A stretch of 10,425 nt of DNA from Bacteroidales bacterium (lineage in GTDB: Bacteria > Bacteroidota > Bacteroidia > Bacteroidales > UBA3824). Below are positions 1 to 6,525 of the stretch, piece by piece (position 1 is the first letter of the stretch; each line of letters begins with the position of its first letter). Location of the stretch: NCBI GenBank assembly GCA_017645985.1, contig JAGCNK010000129.1, positions 1-10,425 of the forward strand. Direction: 5' to 3'. Below the pieces are notes generated by a model that was not told the DNA's origin, searched no databases, and saw only the letters and a list, made by a program, of their open reading frames with translations. A program made the translations under genes and the position numbers.

Positions 1-339
1 GAGTTTCTTTTTTAATACCGCAAAGTTTTCGATAATGCCGTTGTGGATAATCACAAACTTGCCATTCATCGAAGTATGCGGGTGAGCGTTCACATCGTTT
101 GGCACACCGTGAGTAGCCCAACGAGTGTGACCCATACCGATAGTTCCGGTTGTATCTTTGCCTTTGGTAAATGCTTCAAGGTCAGAAACTTTACCCTTCT
201 TTTTGTAAACGTTGATATTTTTGAGGTTATTGATGGCCACGCCCGCAGAGTCGTAGCCACGGTATTCAAGTTTTTTTAACCCGTTGATAATGATTGGATA
301 AGCATTTTGATCGCCGATATATCCTACAATTCCACACAT
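1..339 (-). CDS. glmS: Glutamine--fructose-6-phosphate aminotransferase (isomerizing), N-terminal part, cut by window edge
   Basis: This enzyme makes glucosamine-6-phosphate from fructose-6-phosphate and glutamine in the cytoplasm, the entry step to UDP-GlcNAc for peptidoglycan and LPS. Only the first 113 residues are in the window; the frame stays open to the left edge. They belong to the class II (Ntn) glutaminase domain. The protein starts MCGIVGYIGD, with Cys2 as the catalytic nucleophile exposed after Met removal. EYRGYDSAG follows at residues 25-33, HTRWATHG at 71-78, NAHPH at 84-88 and HNGIIEN at 99-105, all family hallmarks. The ATG at 339 is certain because Cys2 must follow it. The gene lies 49 bp downstream of the DUF4270-type lipoprotein gene on the same strand. 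No clear TAnnTTTG box is visible in that gap, so it is probably transcribed from upstream. The isomerase (SIS) domains would lie outside the window. Confidence 0.97.
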   Translation of the reverse strand, partial: MCGIVGYIGDQNAYPIIINGLKKLEYRGYDSAGVAINNLKNINVYKKKGKVSDLEAFTKGKDTTGTIGMGHTRWATHGVPNDVNAHPHTSMNGKFVIIHNGIIENFAVLKKKL

Positions 340-388
340 AATTTGTTTAGTTTTTTGGTTATTGAGTTTGGTTTATAATAAATACGTT

Positions 389-1684
389 TTATTTCTCAAA
401 AACAGTATATTGAACCACCAGTTTCATAGGTGCCGATTTTTTGCTCGGAGCGTTGATAACGGTGCGGCTGAAATCAGATGTGCCTGAATAGGGGCAAAGA
501 CAGATGTCGTAAGATGGTTCTGAGTTCGCTTTATATGTTTTGAGATAATCATTTACACGAGCTGTCAAATTAACCGAGTAGCACATACGCGATTTGTCAA
601 ACGAAATAGGGTAGACAGATGCATTGCCGTACGAATCGTAAGCGATAAATTCGTAAAGGTTCTGCCTTTTCTTTGTTTCAGCCTTTTCTATACCGATGCA
701 ATTGATTTCTTTGATCGGCGTGTAGTTGATGTAGTCGGTCAGGTTGCTGTCTACAGGCATAATCAGCTGTGCTCCCATCAGCGAGAAATATTTGCGGGGT
801 TCGCTGTTGTCGTAGATGTTGAGCTTTTGCACGTCAGACATATCGAGCATAATCCTTGTTCCGCCCATGCTTTGGAGATAGAGCAGAGTGTCTGATTCAG
901 AGTCGGATGGAATGTTGGTACCCGAATAGTCGTGTGTGAAGAACGACGCGCGGGCGTTGGAGTTTGCTATCGTGAATGTTACCGCCGTGCTGGCTGTGTC
1001 GCCTTCGCAGTGGTAGTACACATTGTATTGGATATTGCTGTTGTAGATGGTGGTTTTGGTAATGATAGAGCAATCAGTGCCTTGTTGGAAGCACAGACCG
1101 TAAAAGTTGGCGTCGAATGTGGTGTCCTGAGTGCATTTCATAACCTTAACGCCGAAGTCGACGGGCAGGTTTACCGATATTTTGCGGGTAACAGTGTCGG
1201 GAATAAACTCTGCTGTGGCTATAGCCTCGTCGGCAATGATGGCTTTGTAGTTGTAATTGCTATAATAGCTGGAGTCGGCGTACAGCTCTTTCGTGAGCGG
1301 ATAAATGCTGATAGAGCTTTTGGCTTTGACGTCGCCGTAGAAGTGCACTGCGGTGCTGTCTAATCCCATAGTGAGAACCACCGAGTCGCAGATGGCGTCG
1401 TTGGGGAATTTTCCGTACGAAGTGTTGGAGAATTTGGCACAGAATGCGGCGTCGGTTTTGCCGAAGACTGGGTCGTTGAAGCATCCCACCAGCATCTGCG
1501 TCTGGTTTGAACTGTATACCGAGTCTTCTTGTACTGTAAATGCCTTAATATTAATAGTGTCGGTAACAACTATATTTGGACGGTCGGTAGATGGCATGAT
1601 GTCTGCGCCCATATTCTCGTCGTTGTCGCAGGCTGCAAACAGCGCCGAAGCCGACAACAGGGCTGATAAATACTTAATATTCAT
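389..1684 (-). CDS. DUF4270-type lipoprotein
   Basis: This is a 431-residue exported lipoprotein of unknown function. The N-terminus is a lipoprotein signal peptide: MNIK, a hydrophobic stretch, then the lipobox F-A-A-C with the lipidated Cys at residue 19. The mature protein begins with the acidic stretch DNDEN, which resembles the acidic lipoprotein export signals that send Bacteroidota lipoproteins to the cell surface; that reading is inference. The rest is beta-rich with many Ser/Thr/Tyr and no catalytic motif that I recognise. I assign the DUF4270 family from overall character and from the gene order GT5 synthase - lipoprotein - glmS, which I recall from other Bacteroidales; a profile search was not run. 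The gene starts 25 bp after the GT5 gene and is probably co-transcribed with it. The ATG at 1684 directly precedes a good signal peptide. Confidence 0.8.
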   Translation of the reverse strand: MNIKYLSALLSASALFAACDNDENMGADIMPSTDRPNIVVTDTINIKAFTVQEDSVYSSNQTQMLVGCFNDPVFGKTDAAFCAKFSNTSYGKFPNDAICDSVVLTMGLDSTAVHFYGDVKAKSSISIYPLTKELYADSSYYSNYNYKAIIADEAIATAEFIPDTVTRKISVNLPVDFGVKVMKCTQDTTFDANFYGLCFQQGTDCSIITKTTIYNSNIQYNVYYHCEGDTASTAVTFTIANSNARASFFTHDYSGTNIPSDSESDTLLYLQSMGGTRIMLDMSDVQKLNIYDNSEPRKYFSLMGAQLIMPVDSNLTDYINYTPIKEINCIGIEKAETKKRQNLYEFIAYDSYGNASVYPISFDKSRMCYSVNLTARVNDYLKTYKANSEPSYDICLCPYSGTSDFSRTVINAPSKKSAPMKLVVQYTVFEK

Positions 1685-1709
1685 TTATTTATTGTCAGTT
1701 TGTCTTAGT

Positions 1710-2528
1710 TTATTCTGAAGGTTGGCTCATTACTTGGTCGTAAAAGTCGGAATAAGCGTCGATATATTTGTCTTGTGTCTGATAACCTAGGAATGGCTTG
1801 CCGCAGTTGCGGGCGTATTCTTCCACTTCGGAGTTGATGGTTTCGTGTCCTTGGATAACTCCGTCCGACATATTGATAGCCAGCTTGCTGAGGTTGGCGA
1901 ATGTGGGATCTTTTACTACCTCGAGGTCTTCTTCCATAACGCCGTCCACTTTGAGTTTCTTGGCAAAGTTTTCGGGAAGGCTGCCGGGATAGTCGTCGTT
2001 GTATACAGAATACACCACCTTGCTCTTGCTGAAGAGCGGGTCTTCTTTGAATGCGTGTTTGAGGTATAGCGGCACAAGCGATGTGATCCATCCGTGGCAG
2101 TGTACCAGTTCGGGACTCCAGCGCAGTTTCTTAACAGTTTCTAATACGCCGCGTGCAAAAAATATCGCTCTTTCGTCGTTGTCGGGATAGTATTTGCCGT
2201 CTTTGTCGGTGAGTATTCCCTTGCGGTGAAAGAAATCTTCGTTGTCGATAAAGTACACCTGCATACGCGCCGACTGGATAGATGCCACCTTGATGAGCAA
2301 CGAGTGGTCGGTGTCGTCGATGATAATGTTCATGCCCGAAAGCCTGATTACCTCGTGCAACTGGTTTCTGCGCTCGTTGATATTGCCGTAGCGTGGCATA
2401 AATGCGCGTATCTCTCTCTTCTTCTCCTGTATGCCTTGGGGAAGATATCGTCCTATCACTGACATTTCCGTTTCCGGCAGGTAGGGGTAAATCTCCTGCG
2501 AAACGAATAGGATTTTCTGTTTTTCCAT
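1710..2528 (-). CDS. Single-domain glycogen/starch synthase-like protein (GT5 catalytic-domain homologue)
   Basis: This 272-residue protein is related to the N-terminal Rossmann-like domain of GT5 glycogen/starch synthases, which transfer glucose from ADP- or UDP-glucose to alpha-1,4-glucan. It opens with a typical strand (KILFVSQEIYPYL, residues 5-17). RAFMPRYGNINER (41-53) and HCHGWITSLVPLYLK (143-157) follow; the latter matches the GT5 H-x-H-D-W region. Two things differ from GlgA. It is about 200 residues shorter and lacks the C-terminal nucleotide-sugar domain. The K-x-G-G-L loop expected near residue 20 is replaced by E-M-S-V-I-G, and the Asp of H-x-H-D-W is Gly. I recall similar short proteins annotated as glycogen/starch synthase in Bacteroides, so this is probably a family trait rather than a broken gene. 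Synthase activity is doubtful. It is the first gene of the unit that continues into the lipoprotein gene and glmS, with a promoter 30 bp upstream. Confidence 0.85.
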   Translation of the reverse strand: MEKQKILFVSQEIYPYLPETEMSVIGRYLPQGIQEKKREIRAFMPRYGNINERRNQLHEVIRLSGMNIIIDDTDHSLLIKVASIQSARMQVYFIDNEDFFHRKGILTDKDGKYYPDNDERAIFFARGVLETVKKLRWSPELVHCHGWITSLVPLYLKHAFKEDPLFSKSKVVYSVYNDDYPGSLPENFAKKLKVDGVMEEDLEVVKDPTFANLSKLAINMSDGVIQGHETINSEVEEYARNCGKPFLGYQTQDKYIDAYSDFYDQVMSQPSE

Positions 2529-2557
2529 AAAATCGGAATTGCTTATTTATTTGACTG

Positions 2558-2565
2558 CAAAGATA
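2558..2565 (-). promoter_or_regulatory. Bacteroidota-type promoter -7 box for the GT5-lipoprotein-glmS unit
   Basis: The minus strand reads TATCTTTG, a full match to the Bacteroidota -7 consensus TAnnTTTG, ending 30 bp before the GT5 start codon. About 21 bp upstream lies TTTTCC, at best a weak -33 element. Further upstream the sequence has several runs of A on the minus strand (complement of the T runs at 2571-2622), as is common near strong promoters. No Shine-Dalgarno sequence is seen before the ATG. Confidence 0.6.
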
Positions 2566-2635
2566 ATAAGATTTTTCTGATATTTTGGAAAATAATTTTT
2601 GGTTTTTTTTGTGATTTTTTGTTAAATAGCATATA

Positions 2636-2697
2636 ATTGTCTGATTGACAATATTTTGTGCTATTGTCAATTTTGACCAATTAACCTATTGACAATA
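2636..2697. repeat. Cluster of ATTGTC/GACAAT inverted repeats (operator or terminator candidate)
   Basis: Four copies of a six-base element lie within 62 bp: ATTGTC at 2636-2641, GACAAT at 2647-2652, ATTGTC at 2663-2668 and GACAAT at 2691-2696. Three of them extend to the ten-base form TATTGTCAAT or its complement (2644-2653, 2662-2671, 2688-2697). The intervening GTCAA-like piece at about 2672-2678 adds another partial copy. Alternating orientations allow mutually exclusive 10-bp stems. The cluster starts just after the rdgB stop codon and lies 70-140 bp upstream of the GT5 promoter. It could therefore be a transcription-factor site array or an AT-rich terminator for the rdgB unit. The sequence alone does not decide. 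Confidence 0.6.
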
Positions 2698-2700
2698 CTG

Positions 2701-3279
2701 CTACTTGCCGATAGTGCCAAGATACTCAGCCATTTTTTGGAGCGACCGTCCGCGGTGGCTTATCTTGTTTTTGGCTTCGGGCGAAAGTTCCGCCACAGAT
2801 TTGTCGTAGCCTTCGGGACAGAACACCGGATCGTAGCCGAATCCGCCGTTGCCTGTGCGGAAGGGTAGGATAGAGCCTCGCATCTCGCCTTCGAAAATAT
2901 GCTCCTCGCCGTTGATTATCAGCGTGATGTAGGTTACAAAACGTGCCTTGCGGTTTTCTACGCCTTGGAGCTTTTGGAGCAGAAGGCTGTTGTTGTCGTC
3001 GCTGTTTTTCTGAGGACCTGCAAAACGTGCTGAGTATACGCCCGGAGCGCCGTTGAGAGCCTCCACCTCGAGACCAGTGTCGTCGGAGAAACAGTTGATA
3101 TGGTATTTGTTGTAGAGATATTCGGCTTTTTCTTTGGAGTTTTCGAGTATGGTTTCGTGGGTTTCGGGCAGTTCGTCGTGGATGCCGGCGTCTTCGAGAC
3201 CGAGGATTTGAACGCCGGGAAGAATCTGCTGCGCCTCGCGGAGCTTGTTGCTGTTGTTGGTGGCGAAAATAAGTTGCAT
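2701..3279 (-). CDS. rdgB: RdgB/HAM1 non-canonical purine NTP pyrophosphatase
   Basis: This enzyme hydrolyses dITP, ITP and XTP to the monophosphate and pyrophosphate, keeping deaminated purines out of DNA and RNA in the cytoplasm. At 192 residues it has the normal family length and all the hallmarks: FATNNSNK at residues 5-12 (phosphate binding), SDDTGLEVEAL at 65-75 with the catalytic/metal aspartates, GVYSARFAG at 80-88, GFGYDPVF at 146-153 (base recognition) and KNKISHRGR at 170-178. The ATG at 3279 places the first motif at the expected distance. It is the last gene of the unit that begins at 7500 and starts 15 bp after the SprB-repeat gene, so it is probably translated from the same message. 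The inverted-repeat cluster follows its stop codon. Nothing suggests loss of function. Confidence 0.96.
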   Translation of the reverse strand: MQLIFATNNSNKLREAQQILPGVQILGLEDAGIHDELPETHETILENSKEKAEYLYNKYHINCFSDDTGLEVEALNGAPGVYSARFAGPQKNSDDNNSLLLQKLQGVENRKARFVTYITLIINGEEHIFEGEMRGSILPFRTGNGGFGYDPVFCPEGYDKSVAELSPEAKNKISHRGRSLQKMAEYLGTIGK

Positions 3280-3294
3280 ATTATATAAGGTGTT

Positions 3295-5892
3295 TTATTC
3301 GTAAATAATCTCGTGTTCGGCGGTGCATCCGTTTTTGTCGGTAACGGTGATGTAGTATTCGCCCGTGCTCATAAGGCGGCGTTTGGGTTCGGCGTATCCG
3401 TCGTTCCAGTGTATCTTGTAGGGGAATGTTCCGCCTGTGATTTCCAATTCGGCGCTGCCGTTGGGCTTGTTGTGAGTGGGTTCGTGGGTTATGGCGTTGA
3501 TTTTGAGGGGCTCGGCGGCGGTAACGTCAAACTCGTTTTTGATGGTGCATCCCGCCTGGTCGGTAACGGCTACGGTGTAATGACCCGGTTTGAGGTCGGT
3601 CTGGCGAGGATTTTCGCTGCCGTCGCTAAACTTGTATTCGTAGCCCGGCACGCCGCCGAACGCCTGAACGCTCCATTTGCCGTTTTCGGAATATGAGCAG
3701 GTGGCGGGAGTGGTTTCGATGCTTACCGTGAGCTCCTTCTCGGGCGAGTTGATTGTGAAGGTCTTGGATGCCGAGCAGCCGTCGCCACCCGTAACTTTGA
3801 GGGTGTAGTTGCCGGCGGTCAGGTTTTTGAGGTCGGCAGACGATTCGCCGCTTTGCCATTCGTACTGTATGGGTTTGGTGGCGTTATGAATCTCTGTCTT
3901 GATAGAGCCAAGTCCCTCCGCCTTGCAGGGCGAGTCGGTAACCTCGGCTGTGATTTCTATGCCGGTCTCGGGTTCGTTGATAACGATGGTTTCGGTTACA
4001 AGGCAGTTGTTCTTGTCAGAAATGTTCACGGTGTAGTTGCCCGCTTTTAGGTTTTCCTGGCTGAGAGCCTTGCTCTTGTTGCTCCAGGTGATGTTGTAGG
4101 GCTCTGTTCCGCCCGAAGGCACAACTGAGATAGATCCGTCGTTGCCGCCGTGGCAGGTAACGTCGTGGGTTGTGTGCGACATTTGCAGAGTGATGTCGGG
4201 CTGGTTGATAACGAAAGTGCGCTCAATGGAGCACTTGTGCAGGTCGGTGATGGTGACGGTGTAGGTGCCAGCCTTGGCGTTGGTGAGGTCTTTGGTGGTG
4301 GCCTCGTTGCTCCAGAGGTATTTGTAGCCGGGCGAACCGCCTGAGACTTTGAGCGTAACAGTGCCGTTGCTCATGCCGTGGCAGTTTACATCGGTGGTTT
4401 CGCCGGTGGCTTCGAGCAGTTTTTCGGGTTCGAGCACCTGCGCCTGACGTATAAGTTCGCATCCGTTTTTGTCGGTAGCCTTGATGGAGTAGATGCCTGC
4501 GGCGTATCCTGGGTTGAACTCCTCGGCGGGCTTGCCTTCTATTTCAAAAATGTAAGGCTTGTCGCCGCCCGATGCGTCGAAAGCTATCTCGCCATTAGCC
4601 TCGCCCTTGCATTGCGAGTGCGTAACCTTGGGCGACATTTTGAAGGGTGTCTTGGGCGCGGTAACCTCGATGGAGTCCCACACGAAACAGCGGTGGGCGT
4701 CGCGGACTATGCATCCGTAGATGCCGTAACCTTGGTTTACAAGCTCGTTTGATTCGGTGTCGTTGCTCCACACTATATAATAAGGCTTTGTTCCGCCCTG
4801 CACGTCGGCGGTGAGGTGGCAGTCGTGGTCGCCGTAGCAGCGTATGGGTGTGGCGTCGAGCTTGATGGTGAGCTTGGCGTCGGGTTCTTCGATGGTGACA
4901 GACTGTTGAAGCTTGGTTCCCTTGCTGTCGGTAACGGTAACAGAATAAGTACCAGCTTTGAGGTCTTTGATGGTCTTGGTCTTTTTGCCGTTGCTCCAGA
5001 GGTACTTGTAGTCGGGAGTTCCGCCTTTGATTACCACTGTGGCAGTGCCTGTGGCCTCGCCCTTGCATTTCACGTCCTCTTTTTCGATGTCGATTTGCAT
5101 GGGCTCGCGGTATTGGTAGCGGATGAGGTTCACCTTGCCCTTGCGGTCGGTTTCGATTTCAAGCACCGGCGCTCCAACGCCTTTTACAAACCAGCGGTAG
5201 AAAATAGTGCGGTCTTTTTGGCTGTATTCGGGAGCGGGACGCCATCCCATCAGGTGACTGTGCTTGTAGGCGAGCATGTTTTTGGTGACGGTGTTTTTTT
5301 CGCGCAGGGCGAAATACTTGTCGGTGGGAGTGCGCACCTCCATGCACGTGTCGAAGTAGGAGATGTAGCCCATGTCCAAGTCGATGCGAACCGAATCGGC
5401 AAACTGCGCCAGACCGTAAAACGAAATGAATTTCTTGCTGAGGCTGTCGCTCAGAAACGCGCCTTTTTTTATAGGAAATTTGTAAAGGTCCAAATCCTCG
5501 GGGAAAATAAGCACCACGGCAGCCTTGAGACCAAGATAGTCGCTGATGAGGCCCTGCATCTTGATAGAGTTGCTGTCTTTGGTGATGAACTCCATATCCC
5601 TGCGGCTGTGAAATTTCACCAGGTCGGAGTTGGGAAAAAGCTTACCGAAACGGCTGCGGTTTTTGTTGTAGACGCGCAGGGTGTCGAAAGTTTCGGGAGT
5701 AATATTGGTAAGATTCCATTTCTGAGTTTCCAAGTCGCTAATATACAGAGTGGTATCGTTGAAATATCTAACTGCGTAGATATATCCGTCGCCTTCGCTG
5801 GCAAAGTCGTCGGCAGTGATTTCAATCTGGCTGTAAGCGTTTGCAGCCGAGAGCGTTACAATAGCAGTGAGTATAAAAGCGAATCTTGTCAT
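3295..5892 (-). CDS. Secreted SprB-repeat protein, eight Ig-like repeats
   Basis: This 865-residue exported protein probably acts as a cell-surface or periplasmic adhesin-like or structural protein. The name comes from the repeats of the SprB gliding adhesin; motility is not implied. Residues 1-19 form a signal peptide with probable cleavage after Ala-Asn-Ala. Residues 20-265 are a non-repeat domain that I do not recognise. From about residue 266 to the end run eight SprB-like repeats with the pattern C-x-G-x3-G, GG-x-P-Y-x-Y-x-W-S-N, L-x-A-G-x-Y-x-V-x-V-T-D-x-x-x-C, ending in a short P-rich linker (examples: YKYLWSNG at 296, AGTYTVTITD at 541). The period is exactly 76 residues. Repeat 1 lacks the second Cys and repeat 8 lacks the first. 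The protein ends right after repeat 8 (EIIYE), without a recognisable type IX secretion C-terminal sorting domain. It sits 34 bp after the lipoprotein gene and 15 bp before rdgB, in one unit. Confidence 0.88.
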   Translation of the reverse strand: MTRFAFILTAIVTLSAANAYSQIEITADDFASEGDGYIYAVRYFNDTTLYISDLETQKWNLTNITPETFDTLRVYNKNRSRFGKLFPNSDLVKFHSRRDMEFITKDSNSIKMQGLISDYLGLKAAVVLIFPEDLDLYKFPIKKGAFLSDSLSKKFISFYGLAQFADSVRIDLDMGYISYFDTCMEVRTPTDKYFALREKNTVTKNMLAYKHSHLMGWRPAPEYSQKDRTIFYRWFVKGVGAPVLEIETDRKGKVNLIRYQYREPMQIDIEKEDVKCKGEATGTATVVIKGGTPDYKYLWSNGKKTKTIKDLKAGTYSVTVTDSKGTKLQQSVTIEEPDAKLTIKLDATPIRCYGDHDCHLTADVQGGTKPYYIVWSNDTESNELVNQGYGIYGCIVRDAHRCFVWDSIEVTAPKTPFKMSPKVTHSQCKGEANGEIAFDASGGDKPYIFEIEGKPAEEFNPGYAAGIYSIKATDKNGCELIRQAQVLEPEKLLEATGETTDVNCHGMSNGTVTLKVSGGSPGYKYLWSNEATTKDLTNAKAGTYTVTITDLHKCSIERTFVINQPDITLQMSHTTHDVTCHGGNDGSISVVPSGGTEPYNITWSNKSKALSQENLKAGNYTVNISDKNNCLVTETIVINEPETGIEITAEVTDSPCKAEGLGSIKTEIHNATKPIQYEWQSGESSADLKNLTAGNYTLKVTGGDGCSASKTFTINSPEKELTVSIETTPATCSYSENGKWSVQAFGGVPGYEYKFSDGSENPRQTDLKPGHYTVAVTDQAGCTIKNEFDVTAAEPLKINAITHEPTHNKPNGSAELEITGGTFPYKIHWNDGYAEPKRRLMSTGEYYITVTDKNGCTAEHEIIYE
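3298..5097 (-). repeat. Eight tandem 76-residue (228-bp) SprB-like protein repeats
   Basis: This region encodes residues 266-865 of the secreted protein. First-position cysteines are at residues 276, 352, 428, 504, 580, 656 and 732, exactly 76 apart. Second-position cysteines are at 402, 478, 554, 630, 706, 782 and 856, spaced 76 except the last (74). The repeats are diverged in protein sequence, so this is an old array and not a recent DNA expansion. Repeats 4 and 5 match the consensus best. Repeat 6 has lost the GG turn (HNATKP) and repeat 2 carries two extra cysteines (358 and 394). Confidence 0.85.
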
Positions 5893-5904
5893 ATTCTGAG
5901 GATT

Positions 5905-5943
5905 TAGTTTGAAGGCATAAGTAAGTCTAGTTTGAAGGCATAA
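5905..5943. repeat. 16-bp direct repeat, period 23 bp, at the 3' end of the lipoprotein gene
   Basis: The sequence TAGTTTGAAGGCATAA occurs at 5905-5920 and again at 5928-5943, separated by 7 bp. The right copy holds the last codons and the TAG stop of the lipoprotein gene (Met-Pro-Ser-Asn-stop, read on the minus strand). The left copy repeats the same codons after the stop, ending in TAA, just before the next gene. It looks like a small tandem duplication of the gene end. Confidence 0.85.
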
Positions 5944-6517
5944 TCTTGTCGCCGCCTATGGTTATGTAGGTGGGGAATTTGGTGATAGCGCCTCCGTTGA
6001 TGAAGTATGGCTTGAGCGAGAGTTTCACACGCGACGCGTCGGCATTGTCGGTGGCAAGTCCGCATGCAAAGTTGAGCACCTTGTCGCGCGATTCGCCTTT
6101 GAGCAGTTCCAGAAGGTCAACTGTAAACTTCATCGGCATCACGATTGTCTGGTTGGGTTCAAGTTCAAACTTCTGATCCATAGTGCCGTCGAGCACTCTC
6201 ACGTTGTCGATCCAGAGAATGTAGTCAAAACCGCCTATTCCTGCTTTTTTGGCGTTGGGGTTGTGGGTTTTAACATTCACAGTGAGGTTGAGGTCGAACT
6301 TCTTGTTGGCAAAAGCCTTTACCAGTTTGGCGGCGTCGAGCACCGAAAAGTCTGAATAACTGCGCTTTTGCGAAAAGTTGATGTCTGCCACGGTTACGTC
6401 GGAGACATTTTTGAAATCGAAGTCGCATTTTGCAAAATTTAAAAGCTGGCTTGCGCCTTTGCATCCCGCCATTAAAGCGATGATTGCTACAAATAGTATC
6501 AGTCTGTTGGTTTTCAT
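5927..6517 (-). CDS. LEA14/WHy-like lipoprotein
   Basis: This 196-residue lipoprotein has a signal peptide ending in the lipobox M-A-G-C (Cys19). The mature part resembles the LEA type 2 (water stress and hypersensitive response, WHy) beta-sandwich. Residues 75-110 contain LNLTVNVKTHNPN followed by FDYILWIDNVRVLDG, the typical order of an N-P-N turn and then a Y-x-(L/V)-x-(I/V)-x-x-x-x-(V/L)-x-x-G strand pair. MPMKFTVDL follows at about 127-135. The molecular role is unknown; in bacteria such proteins are small envelope proteins linked only loosely to stress. It starts 8 bp after the polyprenyl synthase stop codon and ends 34 bp before the SprB-repeat gene, so it is the second gene of the unit. 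The last codons are duplicated just downstream. I assign the fold from pattern only. Confidence 0.72.
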   Translation of the reverse strand: MKTNRLILFVAIIALMAGCKGASQLLNFAKCDFDFKNVSDVTVADINFSQKRSYSDFSVLDAAKLVKAFANKKFDLNLTVNVKTHNPNAKKAGIGGFDYILWIDNVRVLDGTMDQKFELEPNQTIVMPMKFTVDLLELLKGESRDKVLNFACGLATDNADASRVKLSLKPYFINGGAITKFPTYITIGGDKIMPSN

Positions 6518-6525
6518 TGTTTTAT

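Noticed and set aside
932..1363. Plus-strand open frame of 143 codons opposite the DUF4270-type lipoprotein gene
   Set aside because: Low-complexity translation without a recognisable motif and no promoter; a shadow of the lipoprotein gene.
2131..2670. Minus-strand open frame of 179 codons overlapping the GT5 gene start
   Set aside because: It runs through the promoter and in another frame of a clear gene. Its downstream part is Arg/Gln/His-rich, typical of an out-of-frame reading.
4223..4462. Minus-strand His/Arg-rich frame inside the SprB-repeat gene
   Set aside because: Alternate-frame reading of a repeated coding sequence with no independent signal.
4816..5907. Long plus-strand open frame (363 codons) opposite the SprB-repeat gene
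   Set aside because: It lies antisense to a gene with a signal peptide and clear repeats. Its translation is rich in Val, Ala and Gly with no domain, as expected from the complement of a biased coding sequence.
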